Assembly (NCBI GenBank): GCA_050954595.1
Contig: JBPBQE010000316.1
Span: 1-30,819, forward strand
Length of the DNA: 30,819 bases
DNA from: JAVVHH01 sp050954595
Lineage (GTDB): Bacteria; Pseudomonadota; Alphaproteobacteria; Acetobacterales; Acetobacteraceae
Direction of reading: 5' to 3'
The notes under the pieces: generated by a model
Told to the model about the DNA's origin: nothing
Databases searched by the model: none
The model's input: only the letters and a program-made list of their open reading frames with translations
Part shown: positions 1 to 7,655 of the stretch, piece after piece
How the letters are laid out: each line of letters starts with the position of its first letter
Position numbering within the stretch: the stretch's first letter is position 1
Made by a program: the position numbers and the translations under genes

Positions 1-62
1 GCGACGGCAGCAGCACAAGCCCGATCTTGCCCATCCCGCGCTACCGACTATCGTCCCGCCGC

Positions 63-1247
63 ATGAGAGTAATCGGCCTCATCAGCGGCACCTCCCTCGA
101 CGCCATCGACGTCTGCGCCGCCGACCTAGTGCTGGCCGATGGCATAGTCACCCTCGTGCCGCTCGGACACGACGAGCGCCCCTGGCCCCCGGCCCTGCGT
201 CGCCGCCTCCTTGCCGCCCTTCCCCCAGCCCCCATCACGGTGGCCGACATCTGCCAACTCGACACCGAGAGCGGCCACGCTTTTGCCGACGCCGCCGCCT
301 GGGCCATCGACCACCTTGCCGAGGGTCGCGCCGACCTGGTCGCCTCCCACGGCCAGAATGTCTTCCACTGGATCGAGAATGGCCGTGCCCGCGGCACCCT
401 CCAGCTCGGCCAGCCCGCCTTCATCGCCGAGCGCACCGGCCTTCCCGTCATTTCCGACTTCCGTGCTGCCGACATCGCCGCCGGCGGCCAAGGCGCCCCC
501 CTGGCCAGCACCCTGGACGCCCTCTGGCTGGCGGGTGACACCCCGCGCGCCGCCCTCAACCTCGGCGGCATCGCCAACATCACGGTCGTTGGTGGTGACG
601 GCCTCACCGCCTTCGACACCGGTCCCGCCAACTGCCTCATGGACCTGGAAGCCGTCCGCCAGACCGGCGGCGCCCAATCCAGCGACCTCGACGGCCGCAT
701 TGCCAGCACCGGCGCCATCCGCCCTGATCTTCTCGCCCGCCTCCGCGCCGAGCCCTACTTCGCCCTCCCGCCGCCCAAGAGCACCGGCCGCGAATTATTC
801 GACTCCAGCTTCGTTCCCCGTCACAGTGCCGGGCTGCCTGCCATCACCGACGCCGACCTGATGCGGACGCTGCTGGAACTCACCGCCTCCACCGTCGCTG
901 ATGCCTGCCGCCGTTCCGGCGTCACGGAGGTGGTGGCCTCCGGCGGCGGCGTGCGCAATCCGGTCCTGATGGCCGCGCTCGCCGCCCATCTCGCCCCGAT
1001 CGCGCTGACCACCGCCGAAGCCGAAGGCCTGCCCAGCGCCGGCAAGGAGGCCTATCTTTTCGCGCTCCTCGGCTTCCTCACCTGGCACGGTGTTCCCGGC
1101 ACCGTCCCCGGCGCCACCGGTTCCCACATCCCCCGCATCCTCGGCCGCCTCAGCGTCGGCCACGGCCCGCTTCGCCTGCCCGATCCGGCACCGCCGCCAA
1201 CTCGGCTTCGCATCGAACGCGTTCCGCGTGTAGCCTCCCGCCCATGA
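63..1247 (+). CDS. anmK: Anhydro-N-acetylmuramic acid kinase
   Basis: AnmK phosphorylates and opens 1,6-anhydro-MurNAc to MurNAc-6-P during cytoplasmic recycling of peptidoglycan. The 394-residue product begins with the sugar-kinase phosphate loop GLISGTSLDAID. It then shows ASHGQNVFH, the family signature DFRAADIAAGGQGAPL, LNLGGIANI followed by FDTGPANCLMD, STGRELF, and ASGGGVRNP near the C-terminus. Length and motif order match the family. I chose the ATG at 63 because the protein starts directly at the conserved MRVIGLISGTS; an in-frame ATG at 27 would add twelve unconserved residues. The stop overlaps the start of the next gene as ATGA, so the two are probably translationally coupled. No murQ etherase is visible here. 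Confidence 0.95.
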   Translation: MRVIGLISGTSLDAIDVCAADLVLADGIVTLVPLGHDERPWPPALRRRLLAALPPAPITVADICQLDTESGHAFADAAAWAIDHLAEGRADLVASHGQNVFHWIENGRARGTLQLGQPAFIAERTGLPVISDFRAADIAAGGQGAPLASTLDALWLAGDTPRAALNLGGIANITVVGGDGLTAFDTGPANCLMDLEAVRQTGGAQSSDLDGRIASTGAIRPDLLARLRAEPYFALPPPKSTGRELFDSSFVPRHSAGLPAITDADLMRTLLELTASTVADACRRSGVTEVVASGGGVRNPVLMAALAAHLAPIALTTAEAEGLPSAGKEAYLFALLGFLTWHGVPGTVPGATGSHIPRILGRLSVGHGPLRLPDPAPPPTRLRIERVPRVASRP

Positions 1248-2737
1248 CCAACATCCTAATCAAAAACGGCCGCGTCATCGACCCAGCCTCCGCCACTGAC
1301 GGCATCGCCGACATTGCCATCAGCGACGGCAAGATCATCGCCATCGGCACGGACCTCCCCGGTGCCGAACACACGATCGACGCCACCGGCCTGGTCGTCT
1401 CGCCGGGCTTCATCGACCTGCACGCCCACGGCCAATCCATCCCCGCCGACCGCATGCAGGCCTTCGACGGCATCACCACCACGCTCGATCTCGAAGCCGG
1501 CGTGATGCCGGTCGCCTCCTGGTACGCCCGCCAGGCCAAACAGGGCCGCATCCTGAACTACGGCGCCTCGACCAACTGGGCCTTCGCCCGTATCGGCGCC
1601 ATGACCGGCTCCAACGAGGAGTCCTCCCTCGAAGCCTTCGGCCGCGCCATGCGCGATCCCCGCTGGGTCGACAACGTCGCCACCGACCCCGAGGTCGCCG
1701 GTATCCTCGATCGCCTCGGCAACGGCCTGAACGAAGGTGCCATCGGCATCGGCATCCTCAACGCCTACGCCCCCGGCGCCGGCGTGCAGGAGCTGACCTC
1801 CGTCTGCCAGCTCGCCTTCCAGCACAACGTCCCGACCTTCACCCATGTCGCCTACATGTCCCGCATCGACCCGGAGAGCGCGGCCGAGGCCTATATCCGC
1901 CTCATCGGCTACGCCGGCGCCACCGGCTGCCACATGCACATCTGCCACTTCAACAGCTCGTCCAAGCAGGACATCGCCCGCTGCGCCACCCTGATCGAGA
2001 AGGCGCAGGCTCAAGGCCTCCCCATCACCTTGGAGTCCTACCCCTACGGCACCGGCTCAACCGTCATCGCCGCCGCCTTCTTCAGCGACCCCGAGTTCGA
2101 GGCCCGCTCCGGCACTAGCTTCGACGCTGTTCAGCGCGTCACCGACGGCCACCGCTTCCGCGACCGCGAAGAACTCCTGGCCGCCCAGAAGGAGGACCCG
2201 TCCACCCTGGTCCTCTGGCACGTCCTCGACACCGAGCGGAACGACCATCACCGCGACCTGCTCGACCGCGCCGTGCTCTTCCCCGGCAGCGCCATCGCGT
2301 CGGACGCCATGCCCTGGACCCTGCCCGACGGCGCCACCTACACCGGCGACGCCTGGCCTCTGCCTGCCGACGCCACCTCGCACCCCCGCTCCGCCGGCTG
2401 CTTCACCCGCTTCCTCCGCCACTGGGTCCGCGAACGCAACGCCATCCCCCTGATCGACGCGCTCGCCAAGTGCACGTCGATTCCCGCCGACATCCTCGCC
2501 CCCAGCACCCCCGCCATGGCCAGCAAGGGTCGCCTACAGCCCGGCGCTGACGCCGACCTCACGGTGTTCGACTTGGCTACCCTCACTGACCGCGCCGAGT
2601 TCACCGCCATGAACCGCCCGTCGGAAGGTGTCCGTCACCTGATCGTCAGCGGCCATCCCGTTATCACTGACGGCACCATGGACACCACCGCCCGGCCCGG
2701 CCAACCCGTTCGCCGCCCTCAAACCGCGACTCCGTAA
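1244..2737 (+). CDS. N-acyl-D-amino-acid deacylase (D-aminoacylase) family amidohydrolase
   Basis: A 497-residue metal-dependent amidohydrolase of the COG3653 D-aminoacylase family, which removes acyl groups from N-acyl-D-amino acids. Visible elements are the HxH metal pair in GFIDLHAHGQ (H60, H62), THVAYMSR (H201), CHMHICHFNSSSKQD (H230, H232 and H235), ESYPYGTGS, the catalytic-type aspartate in IASDAMPW (D354), HPRSAGCFTRFLRHWVRE and the C-terminal KGRLQPGADADLTVFD. Where the classical Alcaligenes-type enzymes carry a metal-bridging cysteine, this protein reads LDLEAGV, offering Glu84. The exact substrate is therefore open; a D-glutamate-type or other acyl-D-amino acid is possible. It overlaps anmK by 4 nt and is followed 2 nt later by a CobW-like GTPase. 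No signal peptide, so cytoplasmic. Confidence 0.88.
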   Translation: MTNILIKNGRVIDPASATDGIADIAISDGKIIAIGTDLPGAEHTIDATGLVVSPGFIDLHAHGQSIPADRMQAFDGITTTLDLEAGVMPVASWYARQAKQGRILNYGASTNWAFARIGAMTGSNEESSLEAFGRAMRDPRWVDNVATDPEVAGILDRLGNGLNEGAIGIGILNAYAPGAGVQELTSVCQLAFQHNVPTFTHVAYMSRIDPESAAEAYIRLIGYAGATGCHMHICHFNSSSKQDIARCATLIEKAQAQGLPITLESYPYGTGSTVIAAAFFSDPEFEARSGTSFDAVQRVTDGHRFRDREELLAAQKEDPSTLVLWHVLDTERNDHHRDLLDRAVLFPGSAIASDAMPWTLPDGATYTGDAWPLPADATSHPRSAGCFTRFLRHWVRERNAIPLIDALAKCTSIPADILAPSTPAMASKGRLQPGADADLTVFDLATLTDRAEFTAMNRPSEGVRHLIVSGHPVITDGTMDTTARPGQPVRRPQTATP

Positions 2738-2739
2738 GG

Positions 2740-3666
2740 ATGGGTGAAACCCACCACCGCCCGGCGGCCGTCCCGATCCTCCTGGTCACCGGCTTCCTCG
2801 GTGCCGGCAAGACCACCGCGGTCAATCACCTGCTGACCCATGCCGACGGCCGCCGCATCGCGGCCGTGGTCAACGATTTCGGCGCGATCAACATCGATGC
2901 CGAACTCATCGCCGACACGGCCGACAACCTCATCAGCCTCGCCAATGGCTGCATCTGCTGCTCGCTGGAAGGCGACCTCCTCCGCACCCTCGCCACCCTG
3001 CTCCGCAGAGATCCCCGCCCCGAATACATCGTCATCGAAACCAGCGGCATCGCCGACCCGGCCGACATTGTCCGTAACCTCATGGACCCCGTCATCTGGA
3101 AGGAAGCTCCGCTGGAGACCATCCTCTGCATCGCCGACGCCACCACCCCCGTCCTGACCGACGCCTTGGCCAAGAATCAGATTCGCGCCGCCGACATCGT
3201 CGCCCTCAGCAAGACCGACCTGGCCGACCCCGCCGAGCTGAAAGCCGCCATCACCGCCCTCAAACCTACCGCCATCATCATCGACGCCCCGAACGGTCAG
3301 ATCTCCACCGACCTGCTCTTTCCCCCCGACCCCGATCACACTCCCCGCGAGACCAGCCCCCGCCGTCCCACCGCCGATCGCTTCGAGACGCTGAGCTGGA
3401 CCACCGACGCCCCGCTCTCCCTCCCGCGCCTTCAATCCGCCATCGGCCGCCTCTCCCCCAAGCTGGCCCGCGCCAAAGGCTTCTTCGAGACGGTCGACGA
3501 CCCCGGCCGTCAGATGCTGCTTCAACTCGCCGCCGGCCGCGCCACCCTTTCCCCCGCCGCCCCACGCCCGCCTGGCGCCCCCCGCACCCGCCTAGTCTTC
3601 ATCGCCGAACTCGGTACCCTCACCCAATCCGATCTAGACGCCGCCCTGGCGCCCTGCGCTGCCTGA
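2740..3666 (+). CDS. CobW/COG0523-family G3E GTPase (putative metal chaperone)
   Basis: A 308-residue G3E-family P-loop GTPase. The Walker A motif TGFLGAGKTT sits at residues 17-26. The metal-binding CxCC motif GCICC follows at C71, C73 and C74. Then come a Walker-B-like IETSGIADP and a base-recognition motif ALSKTDL, where SKTD replaces the usual NKxD. A short C-terminal CobW_C-like region follows and there is no His-rich tail. Members of this family insert or deliver metals, mostly zinc, or cobalt for B12. Nothing here links it to cobalamin: its neighbour 2 nt upstream is a metal-dependent amidohydrolase, so delivery of zinc to that enzyme is a reasonable guess. The ribosome site AAGG lies across the upstream stop codon. 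Its 3' end overlaps the convergent gene by 33 nt. Confidence 0.9.
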   Translation: MGETHHRPAAVPILLVTGFLGAGKTTAVNHLLTHADGRRIAAVVNDFGAINIDAELIADTADNLISLANGCICCSLEGDLLRTLATLLRRDPRPEYIVIETSGIADPADIVRNLMDPVIWKEAPLETILCIADATTPVLTDALAKNQIRAADIVALSKTDLADPAELKAAITALKPTAIIIDAPNGQISTDLLFPPDPDHTPRETSPRRPTADRFETLSWTTDAPLSLPRLQSAIGRLSPKLARAKGFFETVDDPGRQMLLQLAAGRATLSPAAPRPPGAPRTRLVFIAELGTLTQSDLDAALAPCAA

Positions 3667-4056
3667 TCCCTGCCGCGGCTTCCGCTCCAACACGTCCGGT
3701 TCCGGCGCCATCTTGCTGGCCACCTGCAGCAACGCCGCCCGTGACGACACGTCCAACCGGCGGTAGGCCCGCAACAACGCCTCCTCGTCGCCCGCCAACA
3801 GCCCGAGCTGCCCCTGATCTTCCGCCAGGAACTCCTCCGGCACCGCCTCGTCCGGGTCCAGCCCGATGAGATAGCCAATCGAGGTCGACAGCGCGTCCGC
3901 CAGGCGCACCAGGCGCTTGCCCCGCAGCATCTCCGTCCGCCCATCGAGCACTTTCTCGACGACCTGCGCCGGCATTCCCGCCGCCAAGGCCGCTTCCTCC
4001 GCCGTTATTCCGAGCCGGTCTAGCCGGCCCTGAATTCGCTCCCCGAACCCGCTCAA
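3634..4056 (-). CDS. Small XRE-like helix-turn-helix protein
   Basis: A 140-residue protein read in the frame that starts with TTG at 4056. The N-terminal half looks like a Cro/CI-type helix-turn-helix: RLGITAEEAALAAGM, then a recognition-helix region VVEKVLDGRTE, then RLVRLADALSTSIGYLIGLD, which is the usual end of XRE domains. The C-terminal half is helical and acidic, with no recognised domain. TTG overlaps the stop of the upstream membrane-protein gene as TTGA, and no better in-frame start exists outside that gene, so translation is probably coupled. There is no clear Shine-Dalgarno. The 3' end lies inside the last 33 nt of the convergent GTPase gene. It may regulate its operon partner or may be a generic repressor; the target is unknown. 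Confidence 0.7.
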   Translation of the reverse strand: MSGFGERIQGRLDRLGITAEEAALAAGMPAQVVEKVLDGRTEMLRGKRLVRLADALSTSIGYLIGLDPDEAVPEEFLAEDQGQLGLLAGDEEALLRAYRRLDVSSRAALLQVASKMAPEPDVLERKPRQGSGSAGRQGGV

Positions 4057-5156
4057 GCGATGCCCAACGTCCGGATCAAGGCAATGCTCATCGCCAAGAG
4101 CAGCGCCAGGCTTGCCGTCACCGCCGCGATCACCCGCGGCCCGGCACCCGCCACCGTCTTTAGGTCCGTTCCCAATCCAAGCGCCGCCATCGAGATGATC
4201 GTCAGGGTGCTCGCCGTCACCGCCGCCGGCTTCAGCAACACCTCTGGGATCAACCCGGCCGACCGTAGCCCGGCCATCGCCAGGAACCCCACGATGAACC
4301 AAGGCAACATCTTATGCAGTGGCAGCTTGCCCGGCTTTGGACGATCCCCCGCCGTCAGGTGTGGGGCCAGCTCATCCGTCTCGTCCCGCATCCGCCGGGT
4401 CAGCAACGACAGGCACAACACTACCGGCCCGAGCATCAACACCCGTACTAGCTTCACCAGCGTGCCCATCTGCACCGCCACGGCTCCCATAGGCGCCGCT
4501 GCGGCCAGCACCTGCGGCACCGCATACACCGTGAGCCCAGCCAACACGCCGTATTGCAACTCTGTCAGGTGCAGCACCACCGGGAGCAACGGCAGGCCCA
4601 GCACCACCAGCACGCCAAGCACCGCCGTGAACGCGATCGATGCCGCCACGTCCTCGCCATCCGCCCCGATGATCGGCGCCACCGCCGCAATTGCCGAGTT
4701 GCCGCAGATGGAATTGCCGCATGCCACCAGCAACGCCATCCGATGCGGCAAGCGCAGCGCCCGCCCAATAAAGTAGCTCGCCAAAATTGCGACGACGACG
4801 ATCCCGGCGATCCCCACGATCAACAGCGGCCCGGCCGCCATGATCATCGCCGCACTGATGGAGGTGCCCAGCAACAACACCGCGATCTCGAGTAATGTCT
4901 TCGCACTAAACGCAATGCCCCTGGCCCATCGTGGACCGGGCCGCCACGCCGTCCGCACCGCCGTCCCCACCAGGATCGCCAGCACCAACGCCTCGAGCCA
5001 CGTCGCCCCGAACGCCGCCGCCTCGATCCGCTCCAGCCCGACCGCGACCGCCGTCACCACCAGGCAAAGCAGCAGCCCGGGCAAGACGCGCCTTGCGAAG
5101 CCGATCACGCCTGACGAAGCGACACCTTTAACGACTGTATCAGAGCTCTGCGACAT
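4053..5156 (-). CDS. YeiH/UPF0324-family putative membrane transporter
   Basis: A polytopic inner-membrane protein of 367 residues, with about ten hydrophobic segments. The family hallmark is LLVACGNSICGNSAIAAVAP, followed by a hydrophobic GVLVVLGLPLLPVVLHL segment. This is the YeiH / UPF0324 group, described as putative sulfate or small-anion exporters, although the substrate is not settled. I chose the ATG at 5156 because GAGG lies four bases upstream and the first membrane span starts soon after. The longer frame from 5306 would add fifty basic, unlikely residues. The gene is followed by, and overlaps, the XRE-like gene. A weak candidate promoter is TTGACC at 5362-5367 on this strand, with a poor -10 17 nt further on. 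Confidence 0.88.
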   Translation of the reverse strand: MSQSSDTVVKGVASSGVIGFARRVLPGLLLCLVVTAVAVGLERIEAAAFGATWLEALVLAILVGTAVRTAWRPGPRWARGIAFSAKTLLEIAVLLLGTSISAAMIMAAGPLLIVGIAGIVVVAILASYFIGRALRLPHRMALLVACGNSICGNSAIAAVAPIIGADGEDVAASIAFTAVLGVLVVLGLPLLPVVLHLTELQYGVLAGLTVYAVPQVLAAAAPMGAVAVQMGTLVKLVRVLMLGPVVLCLSLLTRRMRDETDELAPHLTAGDRPKPGKLPLHKMLPWFIVGFLAMAGLRSAGLIPEVLLKPAAVTASTLTIISMAALGLGTDLKTVAGAGPRVIAAVTASLALLLAMSIALIRTLGIA

Positions 5157-5485
5157 AGGACCTCGGCCAGCGACAGCGCTATCATCGCGGCTCCGGCCGA
5201 TCAAATCCAACCCTGATCCCGACATTTCCACGCGACGCGACGATGAGCGCAACAGCCGACGAACGACGCCGCTGCGACACACTGCGCTCGAACACTTCAG
5301 CATCAAGTCGCACGGTTTGACTAGGAAACGTTTCGTTAAGTTTTCTCGGATAACATCGCTAGGTCAAAAAGAAATCGAATGACTTGGTTCAAAATTTTTC
5401 ATTGGACCAGGTAAATTCTCAATTCGTCTAATTCAAAATGAGTAACGGTTAGCCAACCATTCTCATTTGAATTGGTGTTATTTCG
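5157..5485. other. AT-rich divergent intergenic region
   Basis: This 329-bp spacer lies between the divergent yeiH-like gene and the membrane-protein gene at 5486. I see no credible gene in it. Composition drops sharply: 42 of 120 bases are G or C over 5341-5460, whereas the flanking genes are clearly GC-rich. It holds a 10-nt palindrome, GAAACGTTTC, at 5325-5334, an A/T run around 5391-5399 and the large inverted repeat at 5430-5473. It probably carries the promoters of both flanking genes, but no convincing -35/-10 pair could be assigned with confidence. Confidence 0.7.
5430..5473. repeat. Large near-perfect inverted repeat (hairpin or operator)
   Basis: The left arm AATTCAAAATGAG (5430-5442) pairs with the right arm CTCATTTGAATT (5462-5473), differing by a single extra A. 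Inside it a second stem, GGTT (5447-5450) with AACC (5455-5458), closes on the loop AGCC. Together this can form a hairpin of roughly twenty base pairs with small interruptions. It ends 12 nt before the ATG of the membrane-protein gene. It may be an operator, a 5'-leader RNA structure or a recombination or insertion scar. There is no U-tract to suggest a plain terminator. Confidence 0.75.
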
Positions 5486-7165
5486 ATGCCCCTCATCGCG
5501 TCACTCACCCGGAATGGACGAGCTCAGGCTCGCGCACAAATCCCGACTCACAAGGCAAGCGGTTTAATCACAACCGATCGTCAACTGATTGTCTTCGCAT
5601 TCGCGTTGGCTGGGCTGTTCTCTCTGCTTCCGCTGGCATTTGTGCAATGGCCGCCGCTGATCGATTATTTGCCTCATCTCAGCCGTGTTTTCATCGAACA
5701 TAGCCTTTTAACGGATGGTCGCTTCGCGGACCGCTTTACGTGGAACCTACGAGTAGTTCCCAACCTCGGGCTCGATGCCGTGGTCTTGCCGCTGACCCTG
5801 CTCGGCATGCCGCTCGACTTGGCCGGCAAGCTCTTTGTGGCCTTGGTGATTCTCCTGAACGGCACCGCGGTGACGTTTCTCCACAAAGCGCTGTTTGGCC
5901 GCCTTTCGCCGGTTCCGTTGATCGCCTTCGCGTTCAGCTACACCGAGTTGTTGATTTTCGGATTTCTCACGTCAGAAGTCGCCACCGCTCTCGCTCTGCT
6001 CGCTTTCGCGGCATACCTGCGACACCCCATCACAGTTTCTACGCTCCGTTTGCTCACCTTTGTCACCGCTGTCGTGACCGGGCTGTTCTTTGTTCATTTG
6101 CTGGGAGCGCTCGTGTTCCTGGGCTTGGTCGCCGCGGATGCAGTTTCCTCGCGCTGGATTGCCCCCGCTCTTTCCCGCCTGGCGCTCGTCTTTCGGCATT
6201 CGCTCATCCGCCCCGCCCGCTTGCTCCCCGTCGCGGTCGCAGTGGCGGTCAGCGGGCTGGCATTGCTTGCCCTTCTCTCCCTCGCGCCGCTATCGGCCAG
6301 CAACACCGGCGAGGACGCCGCCAGTGCCGCCGACTTTCTCAAGCCTAAGTTCTGGCGTTGGCGGCTGATGATCAATCCGCTGCTGGGCTACGATCCCAAG
6401 ATCGACCTTCCCATTCTCACCCTTCTTATTTTCGCCCTGGCCGTGTTCTTATTCTACGGCCGGGTCCGGATCGCCGGCACAACGCTCCTGGCCATGGCAG
6501 GACTGACCATTGCCTATTTCTTTGTTCCCGTCGGCTGGGGCAGCACCTACTACATTCCCGAGCGCTTTCCCTTCATCCTAATGCTGCTCGGCATCGCCAG
6601 TATCGACATCAAATTCAACACGTCCGCTGGGCGCCGGGCTGCGACCTTCGTCATCTTTACACTTGTGTTGGCACGCTCGCTTTCCGCAGTGGCGGCCTGG
6701 ACTGCTTCAAGCGAAGCCCGCCGCCCCCTTTTAGAAGCGCTCGCTCATACTGGTCCGAGCGACACCGTTTGCCAGTCGCGCAACGCTGCCGACAATATCC
6801 ACGGCGACGCCATGTTCCCACTGATCAATCTGACTTCGTACGCCACGATCAACAACGGCGCTTTTGCCTATGTATTCGCTCTACAAGATCAAAATCTCAT
6901 CGCTCCTCGCCCGGAATGGGCATCCGTGCTCAAGCAGATAGAGATCAATAACCGTACCGATCGGAATCCGGTTCGCCCGCTCCCTCAACAGGATCTTACC
7001 AATCCGGCAGTGCTCAAGACGTGCACTTTCATGCTGGTCACTCGTCCTGATCTTTACCAACTTGCCTTCCCGAACGTCCTGCAACCGATAGCCTCTGTAC
7101 CCGGCGCAACCTTCTTCCGCGTCGAACACCGTGCATCGACGCCATTCGCGTCTACGACCGATTGA
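5486..7165 (+). CDS. Polytopic membrane protein, possibly GT-C glycosyltransferase-like
   Basis: I do not recognise this 559-residue protein by name. It has a short basic N-terminus and about ten to eleven predicted membrane spans up to residue ~420, followed by a soluble C-terminal part of about 140 residues that contains isolated cysteines. Just after the first span it reads WPPLIDYLPHLSRVFIEH, which resembles the DxPNHLAR-like loop seen in bacterial GT-C-type membrane proteins, where an acidic residue in the first outer loop is catalytic. That makes a lipid-linked sugar transferase plausible but unproven. Base composition is lower in GC than the genes on either side, and codons ending in A or T are more common. 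It stands alone between two inverted repeats. The Shine-Dalgarno before the chosen ATG is weak. Confidence 0.75.
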   Translation: MPLIASLTRNGRAQARAQIPTHKASGLITTDRQLIVFAFALAGLFSLLPLAFVQWPPLIDYLPHLSRVFIEHSLLTDGRFADRFTWNLRVVPNLGLDAVVLPLTLLGMPLDLAGKLFVALVILLNGTAVTFLHKALFGRLSPVPLIAFAFSYTELLIFGFLTSEVATALALLAFAAYLRHPITVSTLRLLTFVTAVVTGLFFVHLLGALVFLGLVAADAVSSRWIAPALSRLALVFRHSLIRPARLLPVAVAVAVSGLALLALLSLAPLSASNTGEDAASAADFLKPKFWRWRLMINPLLGYDPKIDLPILTLLIFALAVFLFYGRVRIAGTTLLAMAGLTIAYFFVPVGWGSTYYIPERFPFILMLLGIASIDIKFNTSAGRRAATFVIFTLVLARSLSAVAAWTASSEARRPLLEALAHTGPSDTVCQSRNAADNIHGDAMFPLINLTSYATINNGAFAYVFALQDQNLIAPRPEWASVLKQIEINNRTDRNPVRPLPQQDLTNPAVLKTCTFMLVTRPDLYQLAFPNVLQPIASVPGATFFRVEHRASTPFASTTD

Positions 7166-7232
7166 CGGCCGCTTGTCGAATTAGGGTCTCTACTGAGATC
7201 AGGACTGTCGAAACTAGCCCCTGAACGCCTGT

Positions 7233-7290
7233 AATACCGTATTTAATCATCTCTCGAAGCCGGTTAAGCCTCGAACGGAGATACGGTATT
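7233..7290. terminator. Long interrupted inverted repeat, probable terminator
   Basis: AATACCGTAT (7233-7242) is the exact reverse complement of ATACGGTATT (7281-7290). Between them CTC-TCGA (7251-7257) can pair with TCGA and GAG (7271-7280), which gives an extended imperfect stem-loop of 58 nt. It lies after the stop of the membrane-protein gene and before the 3' end of the convergent tRNA-Glu. It could act as a bidirectional terminator or be the arm structure of a small element. Confidence 0.5.
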
Positions 7291-7304
7291 TGCCAGGATC
7301 GCGG

Positions 7305-7380
7305 TGGTGCCCCGTACGGGATTCGAACCCGTGTTACAGCCTTGAAAGGGCCGTGTCCTAGGCCTCTAGACGAACGGGAC
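7305..7380 (-). tRNA. tRNA-Glu (TTC)
   Basis: On the minus strand the 76-nt sequence folds as a standard cloverleaf. The acceptor stem GTCCCGT pairs with ACGGGGC (one G-U pair). The D-arm contains GTCTAGAGGCCTAGGAC, the anticodon loop reads CTTTCAA with anticodon TTC, and the T-arm contains GGTTCGAATCC. The discriminator base is A and CCA is encoded. It resembles bacterial tRNA-Glu throughout. Its own promoter lies just upstream at 7393-7421. Confidence 0.96.
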
Positions 7381-7392
7381 CACGCGGCGTGG

Positions 7393-7421
7393 GGTTAGCG
7401 CGACGGTGCCCGGTCGGTCAA
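7393..7421 (-). promoter_or_regulatory. tRNA-Glu promoter
   Basis: Read on the minus strand: -35 TTGACC (7421-7416), exactly 17 nt of spacer, then -10 CTAACC (7398-7393), twelve bases before the tRNA 5' end at 7380. The tRNA-Tyr promoter at 19671-19699 has the same spacing and the same TAACC ending. The -10 element overlaps the stop codon of the PEP-CTERM remnant. Confidence 0.65.
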
Positions 7422-7655
7422 GCGGCAGCGAACTCCCAGCAGCCCGGCGATGCTGGCTGTCAGCATAAATAAGCTCGTCGGTTCCGGCGCGCTCGTGGCC
7501 GCCAGCACCCACACGCTCGCATTGATCGACTTAGCCGCATCCGTCAGCCTGAGGTGGAACTCGCCGAAGTTGATGCCGATCACGTTCGCGGCGGCTAAAT
7601 TCGGCGTCACCGAGGTCTGACTGCCGGACTGCCCCTGAACTCGTAGCCGGGACAC
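7395..7655 (-). pseudogene. PEP-CTERM protein tail, N-terminus missing
   Basis: An 86-residue frame (GTG at 7655) ends in a PEP-CTERM sorting signal: APEPTSLF, then a hydrophobic stretch FMLTASIAGLLGV, then basic RCRLTDR. Such tails are recognised by exosortase and archaeosortase-type enzymes that process exported proteins. Full-length members carry a signal peptide and usually more than 150 residues; this one has neither, and there is no ribosome site. The frame stays open upstream straight into the end of recJ, so the proper N-terminal part was probably lost at this junction. Its last codons coincide with the tRNA-Glu promoter. I read it as a gene remnant; a leaderless short protein is the less likely alternative. 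No exosortase gene is visible in the window. Confidence 0.55.

Noticed and set aside
1..34. Possible minus-strand gene start (ATG at 34, MGKIGLVLLPS) divergent from anmK
   Set aside because: Only eleven codons are visible and no ribosome site or promoter can be assigned, so it cannot be told from chance. No other gene is supported in 1-62.
4060..4776. Long open frames on the plus strand across the YeiH-type gene
   Set aside because: They are low-complexity shadows rich in Thr, Ser, Ala and Pro, whereas the minus strand encodes a clear family hallmark.
7305..7380. tRNA-Glu as an attachment site with a duplicated 3' end
   Set aside because: I looked for a repeat of the tRNA 3' segment near 5150-5450 and elsewhere in the patch and found none, and no integrase is present.
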